Part shown: piece after piece, positions 25,283 through 33,978 of the stretch
Position numbering within the stretch: the stretch's first letter is position 1
Layout of the letters: each line of letters starts with the position of its first letter
NCBI GenBank assembly: GCA_002304345.1
Contig: NEUU01000010.1
Location: forward strand, 62,001 to 126,000
From: Verrucomicrobia bacterium Tous-C9LFEB
Lineage (GTDB): Bacteria; Verrucomicrobiota; Verrucomicrobiia; Methylacidiphilales; UBA1321
Length of the DNA stretch: 64,000 nucleotides
Direction of reading: 5' to 3'
Made by a program: the position numbers and the translations under genes
The notes under the pieces: generated by a model
Database searches by the model: none
What the model was told of the DNA's origin: nothing
The model's input: only the letters and a program-made list of their open reading frames with translations

Positions 25283-26707
25283 CTAATTCTCCTCGGAGGC
25301 GTCGTCGGCATCGTCACTGTCGTCGTGACCATTGGCGAGGCCATTGGTCGCATGACCATTCGTTGTGTACTCGTGAAGTTTATTGCGCAAGGTCCGCACA
25401 TTAATGCCGAGCAGACGCGCGGCTTCATTGCGATGGCCCTTGGTTTTCTTCATCACGAGCTGGATCAGACGCTTTTCCATCTCCGCCACGGTGGGCAGAC
25501 CGTCTCCGGTATCGAGCACGGAATCGGTCGTGGGCGGCGCGGTCAAAACGAAGTCGCCGAAATTCAGCTCGCGACCTTCTTCCACCATGATCACGGCCCG
25601 TTCAGTGTAATTCTGCAATTCCCGCACATTACCCGGCCATGGATAGGACGAAAGTTGTTCCAAGGCCAGAGGGCTGATTGCTGGGGCGGGTTTGCGATGC
25701 TTCTTCGCAAAGCGCTGGATGAAGCTCTGCAGCAGAAATTCGACTTCGCCCTTGCGCTCACGCAGCGGCGGGATTTTCAGCGGCACCACGTTCAGGCGGA
25801 AATACAAATCCTGCCGGAATTTGCCTTCTTCCACCGCCTGGCTCAAATCCCGATTTGTCGTCGCGATGATGCGCACATCCACATGGATCGTGCGATTGCC
25901 ACCGACCCGCTCGAATTCCTGTTCCTGCAAGACGCGCAACAGCTTCGCCTGCAGACCGAGGCTGATCTCCGTGACCTCGTCCAGCAGCAGCGTGCCGCCA
26001 TTGGCCAATTCGAAGCGCCCTTCGCGGCGGCCCGTCGCCCCGGTGAAAGCGCCCTTCTCGTGACCGAAGAATTCGCTTTCGAGCAAATTTTCCGGCACCG
26101 CCGCGCAATTCACTTTGATGTAGGGTTTATCCTTGCGCAGGCTGTGCTGATAAATATTGTGCGCGATCAATTCCTTGCCCGTGCCGCTCTCGCCCTGGAT
26201 CAGGACCGTGGCATTCGTCGGTGCCACGCGTTGCACCAGCCGGTCGATGCGCGCCATTTCCATGCTTTGGAAGAGGAGTTCGGAGGAATCGTTTTCCGCA
26301 GTGAGTTGTTCCTTTAAGTAGGCGTTCTCATGGCGCAACTGACGTTGTTCGAGGAGTTGATTGATCGCCACGTCGAACTGCGCGAGCGTGAACGGCTTCA
26401 GGAGATAATTGGCCGCACCGAGCTTCATCGCTTCCACCGCGGATTCGATCGTGCCGAACCCGGTCATGATGATCACCTCGACCGGCTGGCCCAGGGCTTT
26501 CGCGGCCTGCATGAATTCCAGTCCGTTGCTGTCGGGGAGTTGTAAATCGACAATGAGCAAGTCCGCAGGTTCGCGTTTCTGTTCGTCGAGGGCCTGTTGC
26601 GCGGTGGCGACACCCAGCACGCTCGCATTCTGTTTCTGCAGGTGATTCACCAGCATGCGGCGGATCACCGGATCGTCGTCGACTACAATAATGCGTTCGA
26701 ATTGCAT
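25283..26707 (-). CDS. NtrC-family sigma-54-dependent response regulator
   Basis: A 474-residue regulator with an N-terminal receiver (about 4-118, phospho-acceptor Asp54), a central AAA+ domain (about 150-380) with Walker A GESGTGKE and the sigma-54 contact loop GAFTGA intact, and a C-terminal Fis-type HTH (HRNEAARLLGINVRTLRNKL, about 425-450). It should activate RNA polymerase-sigma-54 when phosphorylated. Its place just upstream of the flagellar block suggests a FlrC/FlgR/FlbD-like role, which is inference. It ends in an acidic tail rich in Asp. It starts 4 bases after the TPR gene stops. Confidence 0.95.
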   Translation of the reverse strand: MQFERIIVVDDDPVIRRMLVNHLQKQNASVLGVATAQQALDEQKREPADLLIVDLQLPDSNGLEFMQAAKALGQPVEVIIMTGFGTIESAVEAMKLGAANYLLKPFTLAQFDVAINQLLEQRQLRHENAYLKEQLTAENDSSELLFQSMEMARIDRLVQRVAPTNATVLIQGESGTGKELIAHNIYQHSLRKDKPYIKVNCAAVPENLLESEFFGHEKGAFTGATGRREGRFELANGGTLLLDEVTEISLGLQAKLLRVLQEQEFERVGGNRTIHVDVRIIATTNRDLSQAVEEGKFRQDLYFRLNVVPLKIPPLRERKGEVEFLLQSFIQRFAKKHRKPAPAISPLALEQLSSYPWPGNVRELQNYTERAVIMVEEGRELNFGDFVLTAPPTTDSVLDTGDGLPTVAEMEKRLIQLVMKKTKGHRNEAARLLGINVRTLRNKLHEYTTNGHATNGLANGHDDSDDADDASEEN

Positions 26708-26711
26708 AAGA

Positions 26712-28304
26712 CTACCCTTGGGTTGGCACTCCTCGCGGCTTCACCGATTCGTTGACCGGTTGGCGTTTGAGGAGGGATTTGGCCTGTTCCTGAAGTTGTT
26801 CCCGCTTGCGGACGTAATCGCTCTTCCACTGCACGAATTCGTCGGGAGCCTGCGGCGTTCCCGCTTGCGGCGGCTTCTCGCGCTGTTTGTCGGAATCGTG
26901 ACTGGCGACGAGGGTGATGCGGCTGCACATCTCGTCCAGATAACCGTAGAGCGCCTTCCAACTGGGATCATCGGCGCGATTGCGCAGGCCGTCGCGCAAC
27001 GAAACGAGTTGTGTCCGGTTTTCCAGCGGCAATTCCATCACCATCGACACGGCGCGTTGTTGCCAATAGGCGAGCCGGTTGGGCTGCAAATTCTTGACCA
27101 CCCACGTCAACGCCTGCATCGCCTCGGCCTGTTTTTTCGGTTGATGCGTGGCACCGTAGAGAAAATAGAGTCGCAACCAGGCTTCTGGCGCGAACGGATG
27201 GAACGGCGCGACGGCGAGCGCTTTTTCATAGCTCGAGATCGCGGTGGGCTGTTGGCGCAGTTGATACTGGCAATCGGCCTTGCGGTAGAGCGACGCTTCG
27301 ACGAGTTGATCGCCGGAGGGATTCTGGCTGTAGAAACGGTCGAAATAAGTGAGTGCGCGTTCCCAGTTCTGGTGCATGTACTCCGTCTCCGCCAGTTGCC
27401 AGACGGCGGCGCGCACCAGTTTTTTCTCGCTGTTATAATTGGGGTCGTCGGAGTTCGCGACCGACATCAGCGTGCCGCTCATCACCCGATAAAAATTATC
27501 GCGGGCCAATTCATAAACGCCGAGATCGCGGTACGCCTGGCCGAGCAAATAGTAAACGAAGGGCGATTCCTTGCGCCGTGGAAATTCCGCCAGCCACGCG
27601 GAGAGCTTCACCACCGCATCCGAAGAGCGGCCCTGATGCAAATCGATCTTCGCCAGCAGAAGTTGCGCCCGCGCCCGTTCCTCTTCGGAAACGCCGGCGC
27701 TGCTTTCGATGTCGCGCAGCAGCAAGACAGCCATCCGGAAGTCATTCGTCAAAACCAGTTTTTCCGCCATGCTCACCCGGTCGAACTTGGGAGGTGTGGC
27801 AGGCTTGGTATTCGGCTTTTGCGTTGCGGCGGTGATGAGTGTCGCTTCGCGCAGGAGTAATTCGCGGATGGGATCGATAATTTGCGACTCGCGTTCGAGA
27901 AGTTTCGTTTCCGCCTGCTTCAGCACGGCGTTTTCGCGGGCCAACAGCGCCGACGCTTCCACTTCAGGAGTGGCCACGGTGACCGGAGCCGGCGCAGGTG
28001 TGGGTGTGGGTGCCGGGGCGGGAGCGGTGACCGTTTTTTCCGCGGGAGGTGCCGTCACCGCCGGAGCAACCGGTGCTGCCGTCACCGCCGGAGTCGTTGG
28101 CTCGGCGACAATGGTCACGGTGGGGGCTGCGGTCGTGGCGGGAGCCGGTTCCACACTGGCCAGCGTGGCCAGAATCGGCGGCGGCGCGATGTCAATGGAA
28201 GGTCCTTCCGAAAGAGATCCCTCCGCACCGGAGACCTTCGGGCCGAGGACATAGGCCACCAGCAGGGCCAGCCCGAGGCGAATGAGAAGTGCGGAAAAAG
28301 ACAT
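26712..28304 (-). CDS. Exported TPR-repeat protein
   Basis: A 530-residue protein with a signal peptide (about 1-26, ending VSGAEG), then a low-complexity Ala/Pro/Thr region (about 40-110), then tetratricopeptide-like helices (about 150-460; REEEARAQLLLAKIDLHQG, YYLGQAYRDLGVYELARDNFYR, YRKADCQYQLRQQPTAISSYEKAL). TPR proteins scaffold complexes; its location between a flagellar regulator and chemosensory genes suggests an envelope role in motility. No enzymatic motif was seen. Confidence 0.75.
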   Translation of the reverse strand: MSFSALLIRLGLALLVAYVLGPKVSGAEGSLSEGPSIDIAPPPILATLASVEPAPATTAAPTVTIVAEPTTPAVTAAPVAPAVTAPPAEKTVTAPAPAPTPTPAPAPVTVATPEVEASALLARENAVLKQAETKLLERESQIIDPIRELLLREATLITAATQKPNTKPATPPKFDRVSMAEKLVLTNDFRMAVLLLRDIESSAGVSEEERARAQLLLAKIDLHQGRSSDAVVKLSAWLAEFPRRKESPFVYYLLGQAYRDLGVYELARDNFYRVMSGTLMSVANSDDPNYNSEKKLVRAAVWQLAETEYMHQNWERALTYFDRFYSQNPSGDQLVEASLYRKADCQYQLRQQPTAISSYEKALAVAPFHPFAPEAWLRLYFLYGATHQPKKQAEAMQALTWVVKNLQPNRLAYWQQRAVSMVMELPLENRTQLVSLRDGLRNRADDPSWKALYGYLDEMCSRITLVASHDSDKQREKPPQAGTPQAPDEFVQWKSDYVRKREQLQEQAKSLLKRQPVNESVKPRGVPTQG

Positions 28305-28316
28305 GGGTAAAAAGGG

Positions 28317-29066
28317 TTATCGTTTCGGCGTCGTGTAAATCACCGCGCTGTTGCCCGGCGGAGCTTGGGCACCGCCGGTGTACGGGAAGCGGATATTGTA
28401 AAAGAGATCGGTATTGCCGATGGCGTTTTCCGCCACGCCATTGACGCTGTAGCCGTCCTGGGTTTGGCGCGCGACGTCGGCGGCGTTGGGATTTTGCGTA
28501 ATCCAGTTGATGAACGGCGAAACCGCCACGTTTTGTTCCGGCGTGTCGGACGTGCCCAGAATAACATTGGGTCCGGCAGCACTGGAAACGCTCGCGGCGT
28601 TGACCGCGCTGTTGGGATGAGCGGACGGTTTGACTGCGGCTTGCTCCCGGCGCGTGGGGATGTCGATAAGGCCGGGGCGTGGCAGCACGACGGGGAGCGG
28701 CTTGCGTTCCGGAGGTGGCACGGGATAGAGGGAAGGGGGCAGGGGAGGGAGTTTGACATCATTTCCGCCGACACGGTTGTCGGCAAAGAACGGACCGTTT
28801 TGGTAAGGAATCGGCTGGGTGGAAGGCACGAGCGCATTCGGATTGGCCTCGGACGTCGTGCGGTCATGAGTGGTCGGTGTATCGGATGAAGTGTCGGTGG
28901 AAAGCGAAGGATTGGTAATTGTTTTCACTCCGGCCTGAACCGGGGCGAGACAAAGCGCCATCGTGGCTGCCAGGAGCAGCCCGACTTTTCCGATGGCGGA
29001 CAAGCGCCACGCTCCCGGGAGGTTAAAATCCGGCGAGAGCGCTGGGGCGATCGGCGTATATTTCAA
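28317..29066 (-). CDS. Exported proline-rich protein of unknown function
   Basis: About 249 residues with a hydrophobic segment (KVGLLLAATMALCLAPVQAG) like a signal peptide and a mature part rich in Pro, Asn and Thr (LPPLPPSLYPVPPPERKPLP). A TTG at 29064-29066 preceded by GAGGAA about ten bases upstream is the best start; it lies 44 bases inside the preceding gene. Starting instead at the ATG within the hydrophobic core would destroy the signal. No family recognised. It ends 12 bases before the TPR gene, so the two are probably co-expressed. Confidence 0.6.
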   Translation of the reverse strand: MKYTPIAPALSPDFNLPGAWRLSAIGKVGLLLAATMALCLAPVQAGVKTITNPSLSTDTSSDTPTTHDRTTSEANPNALVPSTQPIPYQNGPFFADNRVGGNDVKLPPLPPSLYPVPPPERKPLPVVLPRPGLIDIPTRREQAAVKPSAHPNSAVNAASVSSAAGPNVILGTSDTPEQNVAVSPFINWITQNPNAADVARQTQDGYSVNGVAENAIGNTDLFYNIRFPYTGGAQAPPGNSAVIYTTPKR

Positions 29067-30147
29067 GGTCTTTCGTTTCCTCGAATCCTTTCGATTGCGC
29101 TGCAAAATCCTGTGATCCGACCACGCGGAACTTGATGCCAAGTTCCTTGCAGCTTTGGACCACTTGCAGGATGAGTTTGATGACGATCATGTCGATCTTG
29201 GCGACTTCGCTGACGTCGAGCACGAGACGGTTCAAGCCGGACTCCACCATTTCCCGGGTCTTCGGCCCGATGTAATTGGTGATTTCCGAAGCGACGAGCG
29301 TGTTCGGGTTGTTCGGCACGCGCACATGTTGGATGCTCTCTTCCTGAGAGAAGTAACGCATGGACGTATCGAGATTCATCGCGCGGGTGAGGCGGAAGTT
29401 CAGTTCGTTCGTGTCGATGGGTTTCGTCACGATGCCGGTAAAGCCCATGGCCTGGGCCTGGCTTTGCTCTTCCGTCGCCGTCTTCACGCTCATGCCGAGG
29501 ATCGGCACCGATTTCGTGCGGGCGTTGGCGCGCATCATCTGGAAGAAGTTGAACGCGGCCCGTTCCGGCAGCGAGAGGCTGACCAGGATCACGTCCGGCA
29601 CTTCCTTCGAGGCAATGTCGATCGCCTCGCCGCATTGCGAGGTACCCACAACTTTCCACGGGGCCGTGCCGACGGCTTGCTTGATCTGCTCCACAATGGC
29701 GGGCTTGTCGTCCACCACGAGGATCGACGACGGGTCTTCCATCGTCTTGATCTTCGCGCTGGCGGCGCCCTTTTGCTGCAGATCGATCACGCGACCGACG
29801 CGCTCCACGATCATCTGTTCGGTGAAAGGCTTGATGATGTAATCGCGCACACCCAGCTTCGCGATCTTCACCACGTTCTCGCGGCCCGCTTCGGCCGTGA
29901 GCATGATGACCGGGATGTCCTTGATGACCGGGTCCGCCTTCATCTTGCTGAGCGTCTCCACGCCGTCCATCACCGGCATCGTCACGTCGAGCAGGACGAT
30001 ATCGGGATTTTCCCGGGTGCATTGGGCGAGACCCTCCACGCCGTTGCTGGCGAAGAAGAGTTGGACGTCGTAACTTTTGAAGGCTCGCGTGATGACCATG
30101 TGGATCATCTTACTGTCATCAACGCTGAGTATTTTTGGCGCGATCAT
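29023..30147 (-). CDS. REC-REC(degenerate)-STAS signalling protein
   Basis: A 374-residue cytoplasmic protein. Receiver 1 (about 4-122) is complete: acidic pair Asp10-Asp11, phospho-acceptor Asp54, Lys106. Receiver 2 (about 141-258) keeps the acidic pair and Lys242, but the acceptor position is Ser190 (VILVSLSLP), so it should not be phosphorylated. The C-terminal part (about 275-374; EITNYIGPKTREMVESG, LVLDVSEVAKIDMIVIKLIL) resembles a STAS/anti-sigma-antagonist fold. It sits 3 bases downstream of a CheX-type gene. Likely a phospho-dependent switch acting through the STAS domain, by inference. Confidence 0.8.
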   Translation of the reverse strand: MIAPKILSVDDSKMIHMVITRAFKSYDVQLFFASNGVEGLAQCTRENPDIVLLDVTMPVMDGVETLSKMKADPVIKDIPVIMLTAEAGRENVVKIAKLGVRDYIIKPFTEQMIVERVGRVIDLQQKGAASAKIKTMEDPSSILVVDDKPAIVEQIKQAVGTAPWKVVGTSQCGEAIDIASKEVPDVILVSLSLPERAAFNFFQMMRANARTKSVPILGMSVKTATEEQSQAQAMGFTGIVTKPIDTNELNFRLTRAMNLDTSMRYFSQEESIQHVRVPNNPNTLVASEITNYIGPKTREMVESGLNRLVLDVSEVAKIDMIVIKLILQVVQSCKELGIKFRVVGSQDFAAQSKGFEETKDLEIYADRPSALAGF

Positions 30148-30150
30148 AAA

Positions 30151-30633
30151 TTATTTTTCCTCCAGACGGGCAAAGACCTGGACGATCAGGACTTCATTGA
30201 GTTCGGTGATGCGAAACAGGTTGTGTAGGGAGATCTGGGCGTCGTGGCTGTCGATGGTGACCTTGCCGCCGCGGATCACGGTGGGGATGCTCAAGGTGCA
30301 GTTGAAGCCTTTGTCGGCCATCTTCGATTTCAGATTGCCGGTGACCATGTTGGTCAGTTCTCCGATGACGTCGTTGACTTCGCTTTCCGGCATCTTGGTA
30401 CCGTCGCCGCCTCCCATGATGCGGCCCGCGCACGTCGCGGCCAGTCTCTCGCTAAAGTTTTGGTAAAGGCTGCCGGTCATCTTGCCGGTGAAGCTCACTT
30501 GTCCGCTGACGCCGGTGATGCTCACTGGTGGCGGACTGGCGTCATCGCCTTCATCGGCAATGGCCTCCAGCTGCAACATGGTGGCGAACACTTCGCATAC
30601 AGCGCCTCTTATGAATCCAGATATGACATGCAT
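30151..30633 (-). CDS. cheX: CheX-type chemotaxis phosphatase
   Basis: A 160-residue CheC/CheX-family protein. Its helix carries the phosphatase motif D-x3-E-x2-N as Asp88, Glu92 and Asn95 (NDVIGELTNMV), and GGKVTIDSHDA lies near the end. CheX dephosphorylates CheY-like receivers; the receiver protein encoded 3 bases downstream is the obvious candidate substrate. The ATG at 30631-30633, with a GG-rich stretch before it, is chosen because homology begins at MHVISGFIRGAVCEVF. Confidence 0.85.
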   Translation of the reverse strand: MHVISGFIRGAVCEVFATMLQLEAIADEGDDASPPPVSITGVSGQVSFTGKMTGSLYQNFSERLAATCAGRIMGGGDGTKMPESEVNDVIGELTNMVTGNLKSKMADKGFNCTLSIPTVIRGGKVTIDSHDAQISLHNLFRITELNEVLIVQVFARLEEK

Positions 30634-30780
30634 CCTACGACCTGCTATCGGAAGGGGAGCGGAAAATTTTAACACTTTTCCGAAGGTGAATTTTAATTTA
30701 GCTGCCGCATCGCTCTTTTCCGCCGCTTTTGGAAATTTGCGCTAACCCGTGGGGCAGTTTTTTCCGATAGCTGCGGGAAG

Positions 30781-31716
30781 ATGTCTTCGTCTGCGTTGAA
30801 ACCACTGGCGGGAGGTCACGGGCCCAAAAAGACTATTTTTGAGCTGATCGCCGATCCCCGCGCGTCGCAGCACCTGCCTTCCCTCAGCTCCGTCCTGCGC
30901 GAGCTGGAGGATCTCGCGGGTCGCAACAACGTGATGATTCAGGAGATCTCCCGCCTCATCCGCAGCGACCAGAGTCTCGCCGTGCGCATCCTGCGCCTCG
31001 CCAACTCCGCCTACTTTGCCCCGGCCGAACCGATCCTCGACGTCGACCAGGCGCTCATTTATCTCGGCCTCAGCCACGTCCGCACCACGATTTTCACCAC
31101 GCGTTGCATTGAGCAGACGTGCAACATTTCCTCCGACCTGCTGCCGTGGAAAGAATTCTGGCTGCACGAAGTCGCGGTCGGTTTTATTACCCGCATCCTC
31201 TCCCAGCACATGGAAGAGCGGTCCCTCACGCCCGAGTCCTATTATATCATGGGCCTCTTTCACGACATCGGCAAACTCGCCCTCGCTTATCTCGCGCCGG
31301 ACGATTTCACCATGGTGCTCACCCAGGCGCGCGAACGGCACTGCGATACGTCCCAAGTGGAATTTGAACTTCTCGGCATCGATCACGCCACCCTCGGCGC
31401 GTGGTATCTCCAGCAGCAGGGATTGCCCGCCATGGTGTTCGAGCCCATCCGGCTGCATCATGCGTGGAAGATCGAAGGCCGTCAGGCCACGCTCTCCTGC
31501 CTGCTGTGTCTCGCCGACAAGATTGCCCACCGCTTTGGACTCGGCACCTCCGGCAGTTTTGTCGAGGCCGGTGGCGACATGTTTGCGTGGGAAGAGTGGC
31601 AGCAATACGAAAAGCGTTGCGACCACAAGAGCGAGGCCGAAGTCGAACGCCATCGCGGCATCATTCAGACCGAGCTCAGCCACGTCCCCGACTTGATTCA
31701 CCAGATCGTCACATGA
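30781..31716 (+). CDS. HDOD-domain signalling protein
   Basis: A 311-residue HDOD protein (domain about 25-225; LPSLSSVLRELEDLAG, LRLANSAYF, GLFHDIGKLALAYL, IDHATLGAWYLQQQGLP). It diverges from the cheX-type gene and overlaps the following phosphotransferase-like gene by 4 bases. A weak sigma-28-like sequence TCCGATAG lies about 20 bases before the ATG, but no good -35 accompanies it. HDOD proteins of this kind usually relay signals to motility or the cell cycle. Confidence 0.88.
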   Translation: MSSSALKPLAGGHGPKKTIFELIADPRASQHLPSLSSVLRELEDLAGRNNVMIQEISRLIRSDQSLAVRILRLANSAYFAPAEPILDVDQALIYLGLSHVRTTIFTTRCIEQTCNISSDLLPWKEFWLHEVAVGFITRILSQHMEERSLTPESYYIMGLFHDIGKLALAYLAPDDFTMVLTQARERHCDTSQVEFELLGIDHATLGAWYLQQQGLPAMVFEPIRLHHAWKIEGRQATLSCLLCLADKIAHRFGLGTSGSFVEAGGDMFAWEEWQQYEKRCDHKSEAEVERHRGIIQTELSHVPDLIHQIVT

Positions 31717-32390
31717 CCACTCCCGATTTTAACACCCTCCTCATCGAACGCAGTCTGCTCGAAGCGCTCTCCCGCATGCTGTCCCACGACATCAACGGCA
31801 AGGTCATGGGTGTCGAAGGCATCCTCTCCTGCTGGGAGTCGCTCGGCATTGAAGCCGAGAATCTGAAAGAGGATATCTCCATCGTCCGCGATTCCTTTTC
31901 CTCGCTCAAAACCGAATTCCTCATGCTCGGCTGGTTTTTCCAGGCCGACCCCAAGCATACCCAGGCCATCTCCTTCGCCTACTTCAACGACGTCGCCGGC
32001 CGCTTCCTCTCGCGCTTCTTTCAACCGCCCTCCAGCTTTCAACTCCAGTCTGTCGCCGAAGGACGCTCCATTTACTGCACGCCCTATCAATTGATCTTCT
32101 GGACCAGCTCCTTTTGCCAGGTGATCGGCCGCTATCGTCCCCCCGGCGAGCTCGTGGAATTGCAGATCGACACCCGTTCCGAGGGCACCGACCTCGAACT
32201 GCGCTGCCGCTCCGAGTTCCTCAGCCAACTCCTCGACGACGCCATCCCCCATCCCCTCGGCCATCTTCCCCCGTGGGAAAACTGGCTCGCGCTCTTTCAC
32301 GCCGCGGGCGGCACCTACCGCGTCGACCCCGGCATTCTGCTGCCGATTACGTTCACCTTGCCACTCCACAATCCCGCCCCCGCGTCATGA
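31713..32390 (+). CDS. ChpT/histidine-phosphotransferase-like protein
   Basis: A 225-residue protein. Near the N-terminus, LLEALSRMLSHDINGKVMGV resembles the dimerising phosphotransfer helix of ChpT-type proteins, with His25 as the candidate phospho-site. The rest resembles a degenerate ATPase-like domain without clear N or G boxes. ChpT shuttles phosphate from hybrid kinases to response regulators, and two hybrid kinases occur in this window. The call is from motif and shape only. The ATG at 31713 overlaps the HDOD stop, showing coupling. Confidence 0.55.
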   Translation: MTTPDFNTLLIERSLLEALSRMLSHDINGKVMGVEGILSCWESLGIEAENLKEDISIVRDSFSSLKTEFLMLGWFFQADPKHTQAISFAYFNDVAGRFLSRFFQPPSSFQLQSVAEGRSIYCTPYQLIFWTSSFCQVIGRYRPPGELVELQIDTRSEGTDLELRCRSEFLSQLLDDAIPHPLGHLPPWENWLALFHAAGGTYRVDPGILLPITFTLPLHNPAPAS

Positions 32391-33034
32391 TGCGCTGTCT
32401 TCATCTCTCGCTGCTCGCCGCCGTCCTGCTCCTGCTCGGCGGCTGCATGGCCTATGATGAGATTCAGTACAATATGGATTTCGTCATTGGCAAAGGGTAC
32501 ACCCCGCCCGTGGACAAAGCGGCGGCCTACATCCCCAAGCGCATTTTGCTCCTGCCCGTCACCGGAGCCATCGACGACCGCTACAAACGCGAATTCACCA
32601 ATACCTTCCGCGCCGTGCTCAATGCCCAGGAAAACTGGACCGTGGTCGATTGGCCGGATGGTTCCCTCGGCGGCTCCAAATTGCAGATCCTGCCCGAGGA
32701 AGCCCGCGAAATGGCCAGCCGCCTGAACTGCGACGCCGTGCTCTACGTCCGCATCGAAGACGCCGCCATCTATCCTCCCCTGCGCCAATGCATCCGCTAC
32801 TCGCTGGAGCAAACCGCCTCGCGCGCCGTCATCGCTTCCGCCTTTCAGGATTACGACGCCAATAACCAACGCGTCGCCAACTCCGCCCGCAGCTTTTACC
32901 AAACCCGGCTCAACAAGCATCAATCCCCCGACAAGAGCCTGATCATTCTCCAAAGTAATCCGCCCTTCTTAAAATATGTGGCCACGGCGAGCGCCGAATC
33001 GCTCAAAGAAGCGTTGCAATCACCTAGGAAATGA
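32387..33034 (+). CDS. Lipoprotein of unknown function
   Basis: A 215-residue protein starting MMRCLHLSLLAAVLLLLGGC, a lipoprotein signal with lipobox LGGC. The mature part (RILLLPVTGAIDDRYKREF ... FRAVLNAQENWTVVD ... LNCDAVLYVRIEDAAIYPP) has the alternating pattern of FlgO/CsgG-like or GNA1162-like outer-membrane lipoproteins that read nucleotide-free Rossmann-type folds. That assignment is tentative. The ATG overlaps the previous stop by 4 bases, giving a three-gene unit HDOD, phosphotransferase-like, lipoprotein. Confidence 0.65.
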   Translation: MMRCLHLSLLAAVLLLLGGCMAYDEIQYNMDFVIGKGYTPPVDKAAAYIPKRILLLPVTGAIDDRYKREFTNTFRAVLNAQENWTVVDWPDGSLGGSKLQILPEEAREMASRLNCDAVLYVRIEDAAIYPPLRQCIRYSLEQTASRAVIASAFQDYDANNQRVANSARSFYQTRLNKHQSPDKSLIILQSNPPFLKYVATASAESLKEALQSPRK

Positions 33035-33082
33035 ACCACTTGAGCATGTATTAACAACAAGGTAAGAATAGTTAAAAAAACT

Positions 33083-33109
33083 TTAATCTTTCTCGGCACC
33101 TGCCGATAT
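33083..33109 (+). promoter_or_regulatory. Sigma-28 (FliA)-type flagellar promoter
   Basis: TTAA at 33083-33086, a 15-base spacer, then GCCGATAT at 33102-33109. The -10 matches GCCGATAA in seven of eight positions. It lies immediately before the FlgM-like gene, so the message would be nearly leaderless or translation begins slightly downstream. Confidence 0.5.
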
Positions 33110-33110
33110 A

Positions 33111-33443
33111 ATGGATATGGAACTACCCCTAGTAGGCCAAACAGAACGCGCTTCACGCCTCGAAGAGATTAAGAGTGCGCAAGGTTCGACTGTGTCTACC
33201 TCGCCCGAACTGGAAGACAACGTGAAAATATCACCGAATTCGTTGATGGTTGCACGTCTTCTAGACAAGGTGAACGCCATGCCGGAGACTCGCCCGGAAG
33301 TGGTGCAAGAATACTACGAGAAGGTCAGCGACGGCCATTATCCTCCGCCTCTTTTGGTGGATGGTCTGGCCAAACTGATCGGTGGCGAGTTGACACAAGA
33401 GAACAAACTCACTCCCGCATCTTTCCAAGGCCCCTCCCAGTAA
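33111..33443 (+). CDS. FlgM-like anti-sigma-28 candidate
   Basis: A 110-residue protein with a disordered, charged N-terminal half. The C-terminal half (about 45-95; SLMVARLLDKVNAMPETRPE, VVQEYYEKVSDGHYPPPLL, VDGLAKLIGGE) follows the FlgM pattern: R-x2-V-x3-Y-x2-K-V, a G-x-Y turn, then D-x-L-A-x2-L. FlgM holds FliA inactive until it is secreted through the finished hook. A sigma-28-like -10 directly upstream fits the known autoregulation. The match is by pattern, not by a close homologue. An in-frame ATG at 33117 is an alternative start. Confidence 0.5.
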   Translation: MDMELPLVGQTERASRLEEIKSAQGSTVSTSPELEDNVKISPNSLMVARLLDKVNAMPETRPEVVQEYYEKVSDGHYPPPLLVDGLAKLIGGELTQENKLTPASFQGPSQ

Positions 33444-33675
33444 CCCCGTCCATGGATCGGGCTGTACCCCCACAGCCCGAAGTGGACGGTCTACTGCGAA
33501 TGTGGCCCTCATCGCGAGGCCCAAGCGCCCTGCCGCCATCTTCACTTCGCCCCTCCTTCATCCGAGGGGCTACACACAACGCCGCTCTCGGTTTTGAGAG
33601 GAATCGGACTCACTCGGTTGAGGAGATATTCCGATCAACCTGTCGTATGACGACGGATCATGAGGCTTCCATACT

Positions 33676-33891
33676 GATCCTTCGACAAGCTCAGGATGAC
33701 CAGCGTGACGCTGGACCCAGTATGACGCATCTGGCGTTAGCTGTATTGGATGCAACGTCACGTTGCTCGACAAGCTCAGGATGACGTGGAATGAAGGTAA
33801 TGCTTTGGGAGTTTTTTCGCTCTCAGCAGAACTCCTCGCTACCATCCGAGACTACCGCCCCAACCCGTCATCCTGAGCTTGTCGAAGGATC
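33676..33891. repeat. Palindromic element family C, copy 3 (rearranged)
   Basis: Arms GATCCTTCGACAAGCTCAGG... at 33676-33700 and their exact 25-base complement at 33867-33891 enclose the shared CCAGCGTGACGCTGG motif and a third partial arm copy at 33767-33790. This fills most of the gap 33444-33978 between the FlgM-like and Spy-like genes; I see no gene in it. Confidence 0.8.
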
Positions 33892-33978
33892 GGTTAGGAT
33901 GGTTTACGATGCGACAGTGAACTTGAAATCCACTTGAGCAAACTGCCTCGCAACCCTCATTCCATCTGCCTTGCACCT

